In this document: positions 9,207 through 21,600 of the stretch, in pieces
Numbering within the stretch: position 1 is the stretch's first letter
Layout: the number at the start of each line of letters is the position of its first letter
Source of the DNA: Cyprinodon diabolis
Taxonomy: Eukaryota > Chordata > Actinopteri > Cyprinodontiformes > Cyprinodontidae
Direction of reading: 5' to 3'
DNA length: 64,000 nt
Assembly (NCBI GenBank): GCA_030533445.1
Contig: CM060064.1
Location: 47,193,787 to 47,257,786, forward strand
Notes under the pieces: generated by a model
What the model was told of the DNA's origin: nothing
The model's input: the letters and a program-made list of their open reading frames with translations, nothing else
Database searches by the model: none
Program-made: the position numbers and the translations under genes

Positions 9207-12200
9207 GTTTGTTGCTTTTAGAAATATGAGAATAACGTCCGCGGTTGAAGCTAGCTAACGGTAGCATCGCCAGACTCCGTTAAGAAAAACGCAGATTTTA
9301 GATAATCGATCAAAGTCCAGTTCAGCTCCGGTGCTGATCCAAATTATCCAAACCTAAACTGTTTAAAACATGATTTATCATCAGATTCATTAGTTTTCTT
9401 GGCATGAATGTTCATTTAATTTTTATATCCGTAAATATGCTAGAATGACCATAGACCTGAAATATTAAACTAAGTTTCACAGTTTTTTTGGTTTTGTTTT
9501 TTCTGAAATAAACAAATGTTTTAGTTTAATTAAATATTGTTAGTGGGATTAAGAGTAATAGAATATTATGGATGCAAACTCAGACTTTTTATATTTTTTT
9601 ATTGCTATATAAGCAAACATATTTACACAGGTATACACACATATCCCTCACTTTATATACATATATATATACACTGTAAAAATACTTTGAAAAACTGTAA
9701 AACCGTCCACAGCTGTATATTGATTATTTATTTTTCAGATGCACTGGATTATATATTTGTAAACACTGTACCTTATTTAAATTTATTATTTTTTTACTTT
9801 TTAACATATTGTCACTTATTCTTTTATTTTTAAACACTTTTTAAGATCCACGGTTGTGTGACTAATTCTGCTGTAATATTTTGCTGCTGTAAAACCAGAA
9901 TTTACTCACTGTGGGACAATAAAGGGATTATTATTATATTCAAAATATACATATATATCAATCACTGATTCTTGGGGGTTTGGATAAAACAGGTTTTAAT
10001 TTTGAAAATAAAAAGTTAGTTAAATTAAAAAAATCTGAAGGTATATTGTTACAGACCAAGTTCAGCAACCTCCTAATTTTGTATTTTTTATAGGCGTTTT
10101 TCCAGTTATTACTTTGTTTTTGTCAAAACCATCAGACACAATAAAAAGCAAATAATTTTTTATTTATTTGGTCTCATATCTATTTGGAGTTTTTAAATCC
10201 TTATCTGGCATTGTTAGTACACATATATGCTGTTAAATGTAAAATATTTACTTTTGTTCATTTTTTATACTGTTTCATAAGTATTCCTTTAAAAGATCAA
10301 ACATCATACAAAGTTTACTTTTAGCCTAAATAGAAAAATTCATGTTTTTGTATTAAAATAGACGATTACTTTAATGACAGAACAGCAGTGATGTAACATA
10401 TTGTAAGCATATTAATTTAAAACAAATAAAAAGCCCTCTGACGGTGGCCTAATTACAACATATAATTAAAACAGTATTTTTTATTTATTTGAATTAGGAC
10501 AATGCACATTCATCACATGTCAGCATAAAGCATCAATGTAAATATGCCAGAATTAGCACAACAGCTAATTTGCATCCGCTGTCCTAAGGCAGGAAAAAAC
10601 AGTGAACATTAAACAAGACGCTACAGGAGAGAACAGAGCAGACACAAACAGATAAGATGCCAATAACATAAAATCACAATAAAATGAGGTTAACAGGCCC
10701 ATGGAAACAGATCAGTTTGTCTGAACATTACAGTCTCCTCTGGTTAAAGCTCTAGTGTTTATTCTAGTAATGCTTTTCTTGCTTATAAAATACAACTCAA
10801 GTCAATTTTTTCTTGCTTATTAACTTTATTTAACTATTTGGTCCAAAACATAACAATCATGAGCACTGTGACAAACATTTTTCAAGGAATATAAGGTAGA
10901 ATTAAGCAATATGATTATTAAAAGTTCCCCATCCCCATATCATCAAATATCAAATCTGAGGTTTTCCTCCTTTAGCTCAGTATCAATAAATGTTTTTCTC
11001 TTTACGCTTCTTTTGAGATTCTCTTTCTTCTCCTTCTCTCCTCCACAGATAGCTGCTGCCCGCCATAACTTCCTAAAACACATAAAGTCAAAGTTGAGTG
11101 TAATGACTATGAAATTGGGGGGAATTACAGTAAATGTTAGATTTGGTTAAATGTTGCCATTTTTATTAGGCTTTAGTCAAAAGAGATGCGCAGCTATGTG
11201 CTCTGTAGGAGGCTAGTAGGTGCACCATGTGCATCCAAAATGACGTAAGCGAATGAACATGAGAGAGGGAAGGAACACCTCATCCCCTACATATATAAAC
11301 ATAAATAAAAGATATAAAAAAGGTTAATGAAACATTACAGATCAACAATTATATTCTAGCCTCCGTTGAGGACAGTTTGTAGGTTTTTGTCACCAACGGT
11401 GGCGACAAAAAGCGACTCTTTCACATGATATGCATGAGTTTTTACCATCAGCCATCTTGTTTTCCCCCCATTTCTCAGCTACTTTAGACCTCTTCTTAAA
11501 AAGTAAACATTTATCTCATGATCTAATCTAATATTTTTTATATAAAAGTGACGGTGTTGACATGTTATGGTTGTGACATCAGCAGTGTCCAAAGATATGA
11601 ACACATTAAAGAGAAAATAGCAAACTTGCAGGAGCTTAAGTGAACATGAAGCATTCATTAGAGCTGAAGATGTGAAAATGGGGTCCTCAGGAATGTAGTT
11701 GACCTTTTAGTCGCCTGATTTTATTGCTTTTTATAAAAATCTGACAGTTGTGACAAATATGTGGGACACATTTACAGCAATCACAACATAATAGTAAATA
11801 TCGTCCAAAACTCACAGTTTGTAGTTTTAAATACATATTACAATGCAATCTTTGATTTGGTAAAGATATTACTCAATTCAATTATTACTTTTTCTTTTTT
11901 TAATCAAGTGTAAATGATGATCTCCAATCCAAGGACAACTGATTTTATAGGCAATGGGCCAGCATATAATCATTAAATTAACTTTCAGAAAAAATAACCC
12001 TTTAAAAGAACCTTACATATGGGCAAAGGACCTCCTGATTAGAACCTTGATTCTTTTTATTCATGGAAATGTTTTTTATTTCCAACAGAATTCGCACTTT
12101 TCTTAGTGGGACATGTTTTTGCCAACGTTTCAACAATCAGTGATAAATCAATCCCCTTCATAAAGACATACAAACAGTAATGCGCTGCAGTGTGAAGCTT

Positions 12201-12299
12201 CTTCCTCCTGTTCTGCTTAAACCAGCTGGTTAGGGTAGCGGGTCGACCTCCCCAAGATGGCGCCCGTTATTTCTGTGCTGCGACGATCAATGCGGGGGC
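9207..12299. other. AT-rich region without genes; LINE tails
   Basis: No coding exon recognised. The part at about 9,860-9,935 ('actgtgggacaataaaggga') looks like a common fish LINE 3' tail with an (ATT)n end. The part at 10,455-10,800 (from 'tttatttatttgaattaggacaatgc') resembles another retroelement 3' region in reverse. The remainder is unassigned. Confidence 0.45.
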
Positions 12300-12660
12300 T
12301 CTTATATTATATCTATGAGAATTACCCCAAGATTCCTTCCCGCTGTCATCACAGCCCCTCTACAGGAGAACAGAAGACCTCCCCTGTTCATCCAGGCCAA
12401 CTATTCCCTTTAACGACCCCCCTTTCAGAGACATAGACAGGTATGGAGCATTGCAGGCTAACAAAGAAGCCAAACGACCCCCATTCCAAAGGGGGGGACC
12501 CGTTCATCCGTTTCTATTTGCATGTTTTCTAAACTAAAACCAGGCTTTGTTGGGCTGCTGGATAAAACCTGGAACTAAACGCTATTTCTGACATTTTGGA
12601 TTGAAAAATCTTCCTGGATGGAAGAGAAACGTCTTCAAACTTGGAAACAGAATCCAGAGA
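12300..12660 (+). repeat. Interspersed repeat, partner of 20,395-20,730
   Basis: About 340 bp here matches the reverse complement of 20,395-20,730, including 'gaacagaagacctcccctg' and 'aaaacctggaactaaacgc'. A third partial copy ('aaaacctggaactcaacgc') starts at 36,904. The end 'gagaaacgtcttcaaac' resembles a tail common in fish retroelements. Family not determined. Confidence 0.7.
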
Positions 12661-12992
12661 ATTGATTTTCACTATTTAGGAACGGTTCATGAAATGTTTT
12701 CCTGTCTCACCTGCAGATCCTGTATTCAAACTAAAACCTTCTGCTGATTTATTTGCCAGTTTGTTTTGTTTCTAAAAATAAACGGTTGTAGTTTCATCGC
12801 TCTAACGGACCGGATCAGTCTCCTGATCACTGCTGGTTCTGATCCGATCCCCATCCAGCCAATCAGGAGAACCTCAGCCAAACAGCTGAACTCGTCTTTA
12901 AAGGTTCTGGCCTCAGAGCGGCGTGGTGTTTGAACATCTGCGCCTCTTCTGTTTTTAACTTGCTGATGTTGTTTCCATTCTTTGTTTCAGAA

Positions 12993-15736
12993 ATGTCGTC
13001 CTTGTGGAGCCTTAGACCGGCGCTGATTCAAGGTGAGTTTCTGTGATCTGGAAATTTCGATTTCTCTTATTTCATTTATTGATCTATGCGAGTTACGAAT
13101 GATGGTGAGATGGAGCCTCATGAAGCATTGAACCGTTTGGCCAAATTGCTTCAACGCTTAATTTGAAAATGTCACCACCTACTGGTGGACAGCAGAACTA
13201 CACTTAGTAATCTAGTTGTGATTTTTTTTCGTTTTTTTTGCAATTGTTTTTCTGTTTTTTTCCCCCATTTAAGTTCCTTTGTAATTGTTAATGATCGGTG
13301 TATAATAAAATCTTTTGTAAATTTTTTTTGTGGGTAAAATGTTTTAGAAGAGAAAAACCATTTAAGGTTCTCTGTTTTTTGCCATTTTAGTGAAATAAGC
13401 TGAAGCAGACGGTGAGAGTGTGCAAACTGGGCAACGATGAGCAAAATGAAAGGTTTTAGTCATTTTTATTCAAACATAATAATTTTTCCACAGTTTTTGG
13501 TTTTAATCAGGTTGGAAGTTATGTGTTCAACCAATATTTTGGTTAAACCAACCAGTCTAACTTTGTTTTTATCCAATCTATATTTGTACTAGGGCAAGCA
13601 ATACAAATTAGTCACGTTAGCCAAAATAATTGTTGTGTTTTATTGCAAATTTTAAAAGTCTCAGTTGGGTCTTAAACCAAAGATGGTTCTTCAGCAAGCA
13701 ATGCTACTTAAAACCCAATGTAACAGCTGTATCCAGTGCAGATTTCCATCATTATATTGTTTAATCAAACCAAACTAGTTTTAATTAGTAAAAATTAGTA
13801 ATGCCTCATGAGGCATTGAACCTTTTGGCCAAACTGCTTCAACGATCCCCACAGTTCATGAGGCTTCATGTGAACATGTCACCACCTACTGGTGGAGAGC
13901 AGAACTACAGTTTGTAATAAAAGCTGTGATTTATTTTTATTTTTTTCAACTGTTCTTTTTTCCCCTTTTAGGTTCATTTGAAATTATTGATGGTTGGTGT
14001 GTATAATAAAATATTTTGTAATTTTTTTAAGTGTAAATTTTCTTAGAACAATCATTTAAGGTTCACAGTTTTTCTGCCATTTTTGTGAAATAAAATCAAG
14101 CAGACAGTGAAAGTGTTTCTGCAAATTGGGCAATGATGGGCAAAATGAAAGGTTTTAGTCATTTTTATTCAAACATAATAGTTTTTCACACATTTTTTGG
14201 TTTTAATCAGGTTGAAGTTGTGTTCAACCAATCTTTTGGCTAAACCGACCTAATTTATCCAATCTATATTTTTACTCGGGCAAAACAATGCAAATTAGTC
14301 TCATCAGCCAAAATAATTAAGTTTAATCGAAAAATTCAAAAGTCAAAGACAGGTGTTGAACCGTCAACCTCTAGAGTGAGAGTCTGTCTCTTACAGATGA
14401 CGCCGCCTATATAGATAACCATAGTAGGGAGGAAAATACTAGTTAATAGTGATGTGTTAACACTGACTTTTTCCGGTGGTTTTGCTCAGATTTTGATCAT
14501 TACATTGTTTATTCAGACCAAATTAGTTTTAAACAACTAGATTGGTTGAAAAAACAACAAATCTATTCTTAGAATCTATCCAAATTTTATCCAGCTGACA
14601 GCAGCTCTCCTCCAAACTCCATCATCTTGACTGAATTCTGAGGCTGTTTAGATGCCTGTCGAAGTTCTGGGGGACCTGAACCAATTCTCGAAGCGGTCAC
14701 ATGGTATGGCGGGGTAGCGAAGCTTCAAACGTCATTTATTTTGGCTCCTCCCCCAATGAAGTAAGCCTCGATACGCGCCTAACAGAGATGCCCCCTCCTC
14801 TACTCGACACGCCTCGAAGCCTCGACTCTCATAACATCAGTATTAGTTTACTCACTGGAAAAATAAAAGTTTTTATTCAGTCTGTTTCACCTGCAAGTAC
14901 AAACGATTCCCCTACGTGAAGATGTTTGTAGACCAGACGTACCTTCCTCCAATAACAAACCAGATTCTTTCTCAGGTTTATTCATAACATGTTACAGTTT
15001 AACCAAAGTGTCAAAGTAATTAGTTTTGACTCTGACTACTTTCCATTATTGTTAGTAAGGAGGAACGAACGCTGCTCAGGCAGAACAGGGCTGATTACCG
15101 TGCAATAATGATGATGAACTTTTCTCCCTTTGCAAAGATAAAATAAAGATCCGACTGAGAGAAATCCATCGAGCTTCGATTATTTAACTGGGATGAATAG
15201 TTCAACAATTCTTTTTCCCACGATAGTTTCCACACCTGCAGGCTGAAAAAAAAGAATTATTTTCTGAATTCAACTAAATAACCAGAATTATTTCCTCAGT
15301 CAGATAAATGTTTTGGGAGTGAATTAAACCTGTTTGATCTCCTCTGTCTGCAGTGTCCCAGCTCACCTCATCCTGGACGGGCCCCCTCCTCTCCAGGACC
15401 ATGGCCACTCTCAACCAGATGCACCGCCAGGGGAAGCCCAAGCCCCCCCCTAAATCCCTGGGCGCCACCTTCGGCCGCCCGCAGCTCAAAGCGGTCATCC
15501 TGAAGACGATGATCCGAAAGCCCAAGAAGCCCAACTCGGCCAACAGGAAGTGCGCTCGGGTGCGGCTCTCCAACGGGAAGGAGGCGGTGGTGTTCATCCC
15601 CGGGGAGGGACACAACCTGCAGGAGCACAACGTGGTTCTGGTGCAGGGGGGGAGGACCCAGGACCTGCCTGGAGTCAAACTGACCGTGGTTCGAGGCAAA
15701 TATGACTGCGCTCATGTGGTGAAGAAGAAGCAGTAG
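12993..15736 (+). CDS. mrps12: Mitochondrial small-subunit ribosomal protein S12
   Basis: Encodes uS12m of the mitochondrial 28S ribosomal subunit, which lies at the decoding centre and contributes to translational accuracy. Coding exons are 12,993-13,032 (40 nt, ends in phase 1 at GTGAGT) and 15,354-15,736. The joined product has 140 aa, the size usual for vertebrates. Residues 1-29 are an amphipathic, acid-free mitochondrial leader. The mature part starts near MATLNQMHR and carries the S12 signatures [19 protein letters not shown] and [12 protein letters not shown], then [20 protein letters not shown] and a lysine-rich end. An acceptor (TTTGTTTCAG) lies 2 nt before the ATG, so the 5' UTR is split. 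Exon 2 sits between oppositely oriented copies of one repeat. All conserved residues that can be judged are present; this looks like the working gene. Confidence 0.97.
13080..13790 (+). repeat. Interspersed repeat, unit 1 of 3
   Basis: A repeat in mrps12 intron 1 beginning with 'gcctcatgaagcattgaacc'. It is repeated head-to-tail at 13,800-14,620 and inverted at 15,870-16,430. The shared blocks include 'ccacctactggtggacagc', 'caaacataata' and 'aaccaatcttttgg'. It is probably a DNA element with hAT-like ends. Confidence 0.7.
13800..14620 (+). repeat. Interspersed repeat, unit 2 of 3, with tRNA-like patch
   Basis: The second copy of the repeat at 13,080. On the minus strand at 14,355-14,415 a tRNA-like patch reads 'cactctagaggttgacggttcaa', whose GGTTCAA part resembles an RNA polymerase III B box. 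Unit 3 has the same patch. Confidence 0.65.
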
Positions 15737-15840
15737 CCCAGGGTGGCCATTTTATTGAGTGTTTGATGTAAAATGTAATCATAAGTAAAGAAAATTAAGA
15801 TCATCTTTATTTTGCTGGGGGCTATTAGCATTGGAGCATC

Positions 15841-15846
15841 AATAAA
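15841..15846 (+). terminator. mrps12 polyadenylation signal
   Basis: AATAAA lies 105 nt after the mrps12 stop codon, the first canonical signal downstream. Confidence 0.75.
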
Positions 15847-15869
15847 ATCTGCTGCTTTCTAAACCCGGA

Positions 15870-16430
15870 GTGTTTAGAGGAGAGCTGCTGTCAGCTGGAT
15901 AGAGTTTGGATAGATTCTAAGAATAGATTGGTTGTTTTTCCAACCAATCTAGTTGGTTAAAGCTAATTTGGTGAGAATAAACAATGTAATGATCAAAATC
16001 TGAGCAAACCACAGGACACAGTGTGAACACATCATTAGTAAGGAGTATTTTCTCTGTTCCACAGTGATCCATATAAGTGCCGCCATCTGTAAGACACGGG
16101 CTGTCACTCTAGAGGTTGATGGTTCAAGAACTGCTTCTAACTTTTGAAAAGTTGCGATTAAACTTAATTATTTTTGGCTGATGAGACTAATTTGCGTTGG
16201 TTTGCTCTGGTAAAAATATAGATTGGGTAAAATCGCTGCCAAATTAGGTCGGTTTAGCCAAAAGATTGGTTGAACACACAACTTCCAACCTGATTAAAAC
16301 CAAAAAAAGGGGAAAAACTATTATGTTCGAATAAAAATGACTAACATCTTTCATTTTGCTCATCATTACCCAATTTGCACACTTTCACTGTCTGCTTGAG
16401 TTTATTTCACTAAAATGGCAGAAAAACTAA
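15870..16430 (-). repeat. Interspersed repeat, unit 3 of 3 (inverted)
   Basis: Reverse complement of 14,020-14,620. Matches include 'ctgctgtcagctggat', 'tagattctaagaatagatt' and the tRNA-like patch at about 16,090-16,135 on the plus strand. Together with unit 2 it brackets mrps12 exon 2. Confidence 0.7.
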
Positions 16431-16565
16431 CCTGACTCCGTCAGATGGATTTGCTCCGCATATCCATCTGGAAACCTTCCGTTGAAGTAATTTTGGGAAG
16501 GGGGGAAATACTGGTTAGCTGATTGGCCTATGTTGGTGATAGACGGGCCAAATAAACCAATCAGA

Positions 16566-17425
16566 TCAAATTCAATTCAATTCAGTTTATTTATATAGCG
16601 CCAAATTCACAACACATGTCATCTCAAGGCACTTTACAGTTCAACCAGATCATACAGTCAGATTGATACAAAGTTTTCTATCTAAGGAAAACCAGTTGAT
16701 TGCATTGACTCATTGACTCAAATACAATCCCTCACACTAAGCATGCTTGCAGCGACAGTGGAGAGGAAAAACTCCCTTTTAACAGGAAGAAACCTCCAGC
16801 AGAACCAGGCTCAGTGTGAGCGGCCATCTGCTGAGGCCCACTGGGGTTCAAGGAGACAGAAGCAGAGATACAAAAAGCAGCTGTAAAAGGCGGCCCCGTC
16901 CAGGAAACACACAGCCAGGCAGACGAGCTCCAAGGCAGCTCCCATGCCAGAGGATGAAGAGAGCACATCCACCCAGCCACGGCCAGAGAAACAGGACCAC
17001 ACTGGAAAACAGGCCGATCTCCAACATCTACAAACAAGGGTGTTGATGGAAGCAGCACAGCTGATGTTTCTTTCCTGGATGACGTCACAGCCAAACAGGA
17101 ACAGACGAGGCAAAGCTACTCTGAGGAAAAGCAGAGAAAGCAGAACGTTAGAGATTGAACTAATAGATTCTGCAGAATAGGAGAACAGAGAGAGAATGAA
17201 GCAGAAAGATGAAAAAGGGGTCCCTATGTCCTCCAGCAGTCTAAGCCTATAGCAGCAGAACTATAGAGATAGATCAGGATAACCTGAGCCACCCTAACTA
17301 TAAGCTTTATCAAAAAGGAAAGTTTTAAGCCTAGCCTTAAAAGTAGACAGAGTGTCTGCCTCACGGACTAAAACTGGTAGTTGGTTCCACAGGAGAGGAG
17401 CCTGAGAACTAAAAGATCTACATGA
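16566..17425 (-). repeat. L2-like LINE 3' end
   Basis: An inverted copy of the L2-like 3' UTR and the last part of ORF2. It begins with the AATTC-rich tail, then 'tttatttatatagcgcc', and reads through 'ggaaagttttaagcctagcc' (ORF2 C-terminus). The long minus-strand reading frames in it are shared by every copy of this UTR in the window and are treated as repeat sequence. A further small fragment lies at 17,775-17,850. Confidence 0.85.
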
Positions 17426-18584
17426 TCTACAGGGGCACTGGTCCCCGTTGGCCGCTGTCTAGAACCGGCCATGTTGAGGAATGATGACACTGCGGTGAGG
17501 TGCACTGTATGCTGAAGTCCCATGAAAAACAGAAAGCACTACCGATGTTCAAGGATAGAAGATTGAAAGTATTTAAAATGAAAGACGAATACTGTGTTTA
17601 AGAAATTACTGTTAGTCAATAAACAGTTGATGAAAAGTTGCTGACCTTAAGTGAGTATGTATGGGGCACGGTGCGGGTCTTTTTTCCCCGTAGTGTGTTT
17701 TTTTTTTTCTGGTGGTGGGGGGGGGGTGATAAGCATCTCCCTGAAATTAGTTTTAGGAACTTGGGATGTCTGTGAACATACGGAACAATCAGATCTCTGA
17801 TATCAGATGGAGCTTGGCCTTTTAAGGAGGATTTTTAATTCTATTCTGCAGTTAGAACTGCTGCTCCTCGACGGGGTTCATTCTACTGTTGTTGTAGTAC
17901 CAACCTCCAGCCAGTGGTGGCAGCACTGAGCACATATGGTTTCAGTAACTACTTCCTTTCTTACTGTTTTCTTTTTTTCGTTCTGACTTCTTTCTTCTCT
18001 GCTATCGTTAATGGAAAATATCCAAGTTGAACCCGGGAAATCTCCAAACACTTTTTAATCCAACAGATTATATCCTTTAATGAAACCGACTGGAGCTGCG
18101 GCGGTGGAAACCAGCCGAACTGCTTCTGTTAGCTTTAGCTAGCTGCTCGGTCCGGTTCCGACTTGATTTTAGATGCTAAATACAGACACTTGTAGATCTT
18201 TTAAGCGTAGAATCGGTCTGTTTTCTATCATCGTGTATCATGTTGGATTTTAGCTGAACCTTGATACAAGAGAAATCATGTTTTATTCGTTATTTGGTGG
18301 TGTTAAAGAGACATCCGTTACTGCTTTCTGATTGGCTGAAACGATATCGCTCTTTATTCTCTGATTGGCTGAAATCTGTTGCCAGATGTTTTGAATCATT
18401 GTTGATTTGGTGAAATTAAAATCCCAGATGAACAATTGAGAAACCTGAAAACAGACCAAACCGCAGCCAGAAAGGTAAAATATCAGAAAATAACATTTAT
18501 CAATATTTAGTCTGAATATTTGCTGTTTATTGTTTATTTAGTTGGTCAGTGAATTTAAAATCAACTCCATTTGTTTTTCTCCAG

Positions 18585-18602
18585 AGGCCTTGATGAGAGA
18601 AG
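18585..18602 (+). promoter_or_regulatory. Splice acceptor and 5' leader of zinc-finger gene
   Basis: TTTTTCTCCAG ends at 18,584, so the start-codon exon begins at 18,585 and a non-coding exon lies upstream (a possible donor, GAAAG|GTAAAA, is at about 18,474). An out-of-frame ATG at 18,592 has a poor context (T at -3) and does not fit the phase of the next exon. The ATG at 18,603 has A at -3 and fits. Confidence 0.5.
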
Positions 18603-21600
18603 ATGAACGGAGTGAAGGTGGAAGATCAGGAAGACGGAGAAGAAGGTCAGCAGCTTCCTGAGGAAGGTCAGAGCTGTTTTCCCCCACAGGAAGGTCACCA
18701 GTTTCAGCTTCTATGCTCAGACATCTGTGGTTGCTTCTATGGAGAATAGATCTAGAGAAAAGGACTTTAACCAGAGGGATCATTACGATACTAAACTTTT
18801 CAACTCGGTACCAATACTAAGGAAAATATTCGATACTAGATACCATTTTCGATACCACAAGGATAAAAACAAAGACTCCAAAATTCTACAGAAATATTTT
18901 CATTAATAAAGAAAATACAATAAATAAATACAATAAAGGTTGTATGCTGTGCACAATATTAAGCAAGCTTGATAAAAAAAAAAAAACGTATAAAATTAAA
19001 ATGAAGTGTTCCTTCCCTGGCTATGCTTTGCACACATATCAATGACTAGGGCTCGGTATTGTTCAAAAATTTTCGGTTCCGGTACCGATACCAATACCTT
19101 CACTTCGATACCGGTTCCTGAACGATACTTTTTTCGATACCAGTTTTATAATATCAATTCGAAGAAAAAGAAAATGACACAACATAAAAAAGTACAAATC
19201 TCGAGTTTTATTTTAAGCTCTGATTTTTCCATTTACATTTTTCCTCTTACATAAATAAAAAACTCAGTGTCTAATATTCACTGTTACATTGTGAGGACCT
19301 TTTTACTTAGCAGTTTTCCTTTAGAAAAATTACCATGTCTGACAAACAAGCCCGTTGAATGGGATCCTACTGACAGCGCACCGCTGGTATGGGGGGGTCT
19401 GAGCGTCTCCCACAGAAATATTGGAAGGCTGGATGAACTGACTGCACTGATTAGTTTTCAGGTGGATTTTCCCACGGGCTGCTGAGAGGAGGATGGTGGC
19501 GCCGGCTGCGGTCCGCTCTTCTTGCAGTCAAACACCGAGAAACTTTCTGCTCTTAAACTGTTTCCGTGCACGATGTATTGCATTGCGCACTATTGGCATC
19601 AGTGTTAATAAAGTGAAGCCGCACTTTTGACCTGGGGGGCATTTTAAAGGGGTTCCACGACGCTCACAACCAGTTCACAACAGATACACAGGAACCCTGG
19701 CTGTAGGCGGGACCACCTGTGTATTTTTCCTGGATGACGCAATCAAGTTAAGTGTTACAGCCGATCACCGAAACTTGGTACCGAAAGACGAGGCATGTTT
19801 CGATACTCGGTAGAACCGAAGCATTTCGGTCGGTACCATAAAAGAACCAAAGTTCGGTACCCAGCCCTATCAACGACAAAGCCAAACCGGTGAAGAAACA
19901 AAAATAATTCTCAGCAGCTGCACCTGTTACAAAAAAAAGTGTGAAACTGAAAAGTGCGTAGAATTATTCAATCACAGTGTTCAGAAAGTGCATTGTCCTC
20001 TATTCTGCTCTTTAGATGAATGACTGCTTAGGTTCCACTGGTGGTAGCACTGTATCGATACTTTTAAAAACGAGTATTGTATCCGGATACAACGTTTCAG
20101 TATCAATACTTTTTTTGAGTATCGATACTTTGAGTATCGATACTTTTGACAACCCTAGAGGGACCCACCATGGGGAAGAAGTGAGAACTCTGTGCAAATT
20201 CCTGAGTAAAAGCCTTCATATCCAGATTTATTATAATTTTTTTAGGTAGCTGTTGTCGTTTGTTCAGTTAATATTTGAAGTTACTCTGGGTCGCAGAAGG
20301 GTTTCTAGAAGGTGGTCTGTAGCACATCTCAGCTGAGATCGGAGACGGAGGAGGCCGTAGACGTTGGTGAGCAAACAATCATTACGCTCCACCGGACTTT
20401 GTTTCCCAGTTTGAAGACGTTTCTCTCCCATCCAGGAAGATTTTTTAATTAAAAATGTCAGAAATAGCGTTTAGGTCCAGGTTTTATCCAGCAGCCCAAC
20501 AAAGCCTGGTTTTAGTTTAGAAAACATGCAAAAAGAAACAGATGAACGGGTCCCCCCCTTTGGAATGGGGGTCGTTTGGCTTCTTTGTTAGCCTGCAATG
20601 CCCCATACCTGTCTATGTCTCTGAAAGGGGGGGCGTTAGAGGGAATAGTTGGCCTGGATGAACAGGGGAGGTCTTCTGTTCTCCTGTAAAGGGGTTTGGG
20701 CTTCGATGATAGCGGGACGGAATCAACTCTATCGCTGCATTGAAGGTTTTTGAAAGCTGAGATCTGGTTGACCTTTTGACCTTTACCTTTTCATTAATAT
20801 CTTCATTTGAAGAGGGGGGGCTGGTTGACCTTTGATGACCTCTACAAACTATTATCAATATCATTAAATTGATTTGAGGAAAGTGGGGAGCAACTTCAGT
20901 CAGGTTTGTTCTCTAACTCTGAATGTTTTTGTTCCCCCTCCAGGCTCAGCGACGGCTCCAGATCCACCTAAGCCCAAACGCCGCCACGTCTGCTCCATCT
21001 GCGGCCGCGATTTTGCGGGTCCGTCCCGCCTGGCGGACCACGTTGCCGCGCATTACGGCTACAAACCCCACAGCTGCTCCATCTGCGGCAAACGCTTCAC
21101 CAAGAAAGTCAACGTCTTGGTCCACCAACGGGTTCACACCGGGGAGAAACCGTACACCTGCCCCGACTGCGGCGTCAGCTACGCCCAGAGGTCCTGCCTG
21201 CGGAGGCACCTCCTCATCCACTCCCCCGAGAAGCCGTTTACCTGCTCCCTGTGTGGGCGGGGCTTCGTCCAGCGGCGGTACCTGGTCCAGCACGAGCGGA
21301 CTCACACCGGCGAGAAGCCGTTCTCCTGCTCGCTGTGTCCCAAACGCTTCGCCTCGCGGAGCGGCCTCTCCGACCACCAGAAGACCCACGAGGAGCAGAA
21401 GCAGCACGCCTGCTCACTCTGCGGGAAAACCTTCTACTCCGCTTCGTCTTTCAGGGATCATGTCAGGAACCACACAGGACGCAAGCTCCACCCCTGCTCG
21501 CTGTGTGGGAGGAGCTTCAACCGGCCGAGCCTCCTGAACAAGCACCTGCAGAAGCACGCAGATGGGAGCCTGGACAAGGTGAGGCTCCCCGCAGGTTCTG

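Noticed and set aside
12600..12660. Hammerhead ribozyme core (Penelope-type) in 'ctggatggaagagaaacgtc'
   Set aside because: The CUGAUGA core is not matched and the expected stems could not be formed by eye. An RNA motif search would be needed to revive it.
16732..17094. Repeated ~100-140 aa frames ending in SLQACLV in many places
   Set aside because: They occur in every copy of the L2-like 3' UTR in the window, in various frames and lengths, and have no known domain. Treated as repeat sequence, not host genes.
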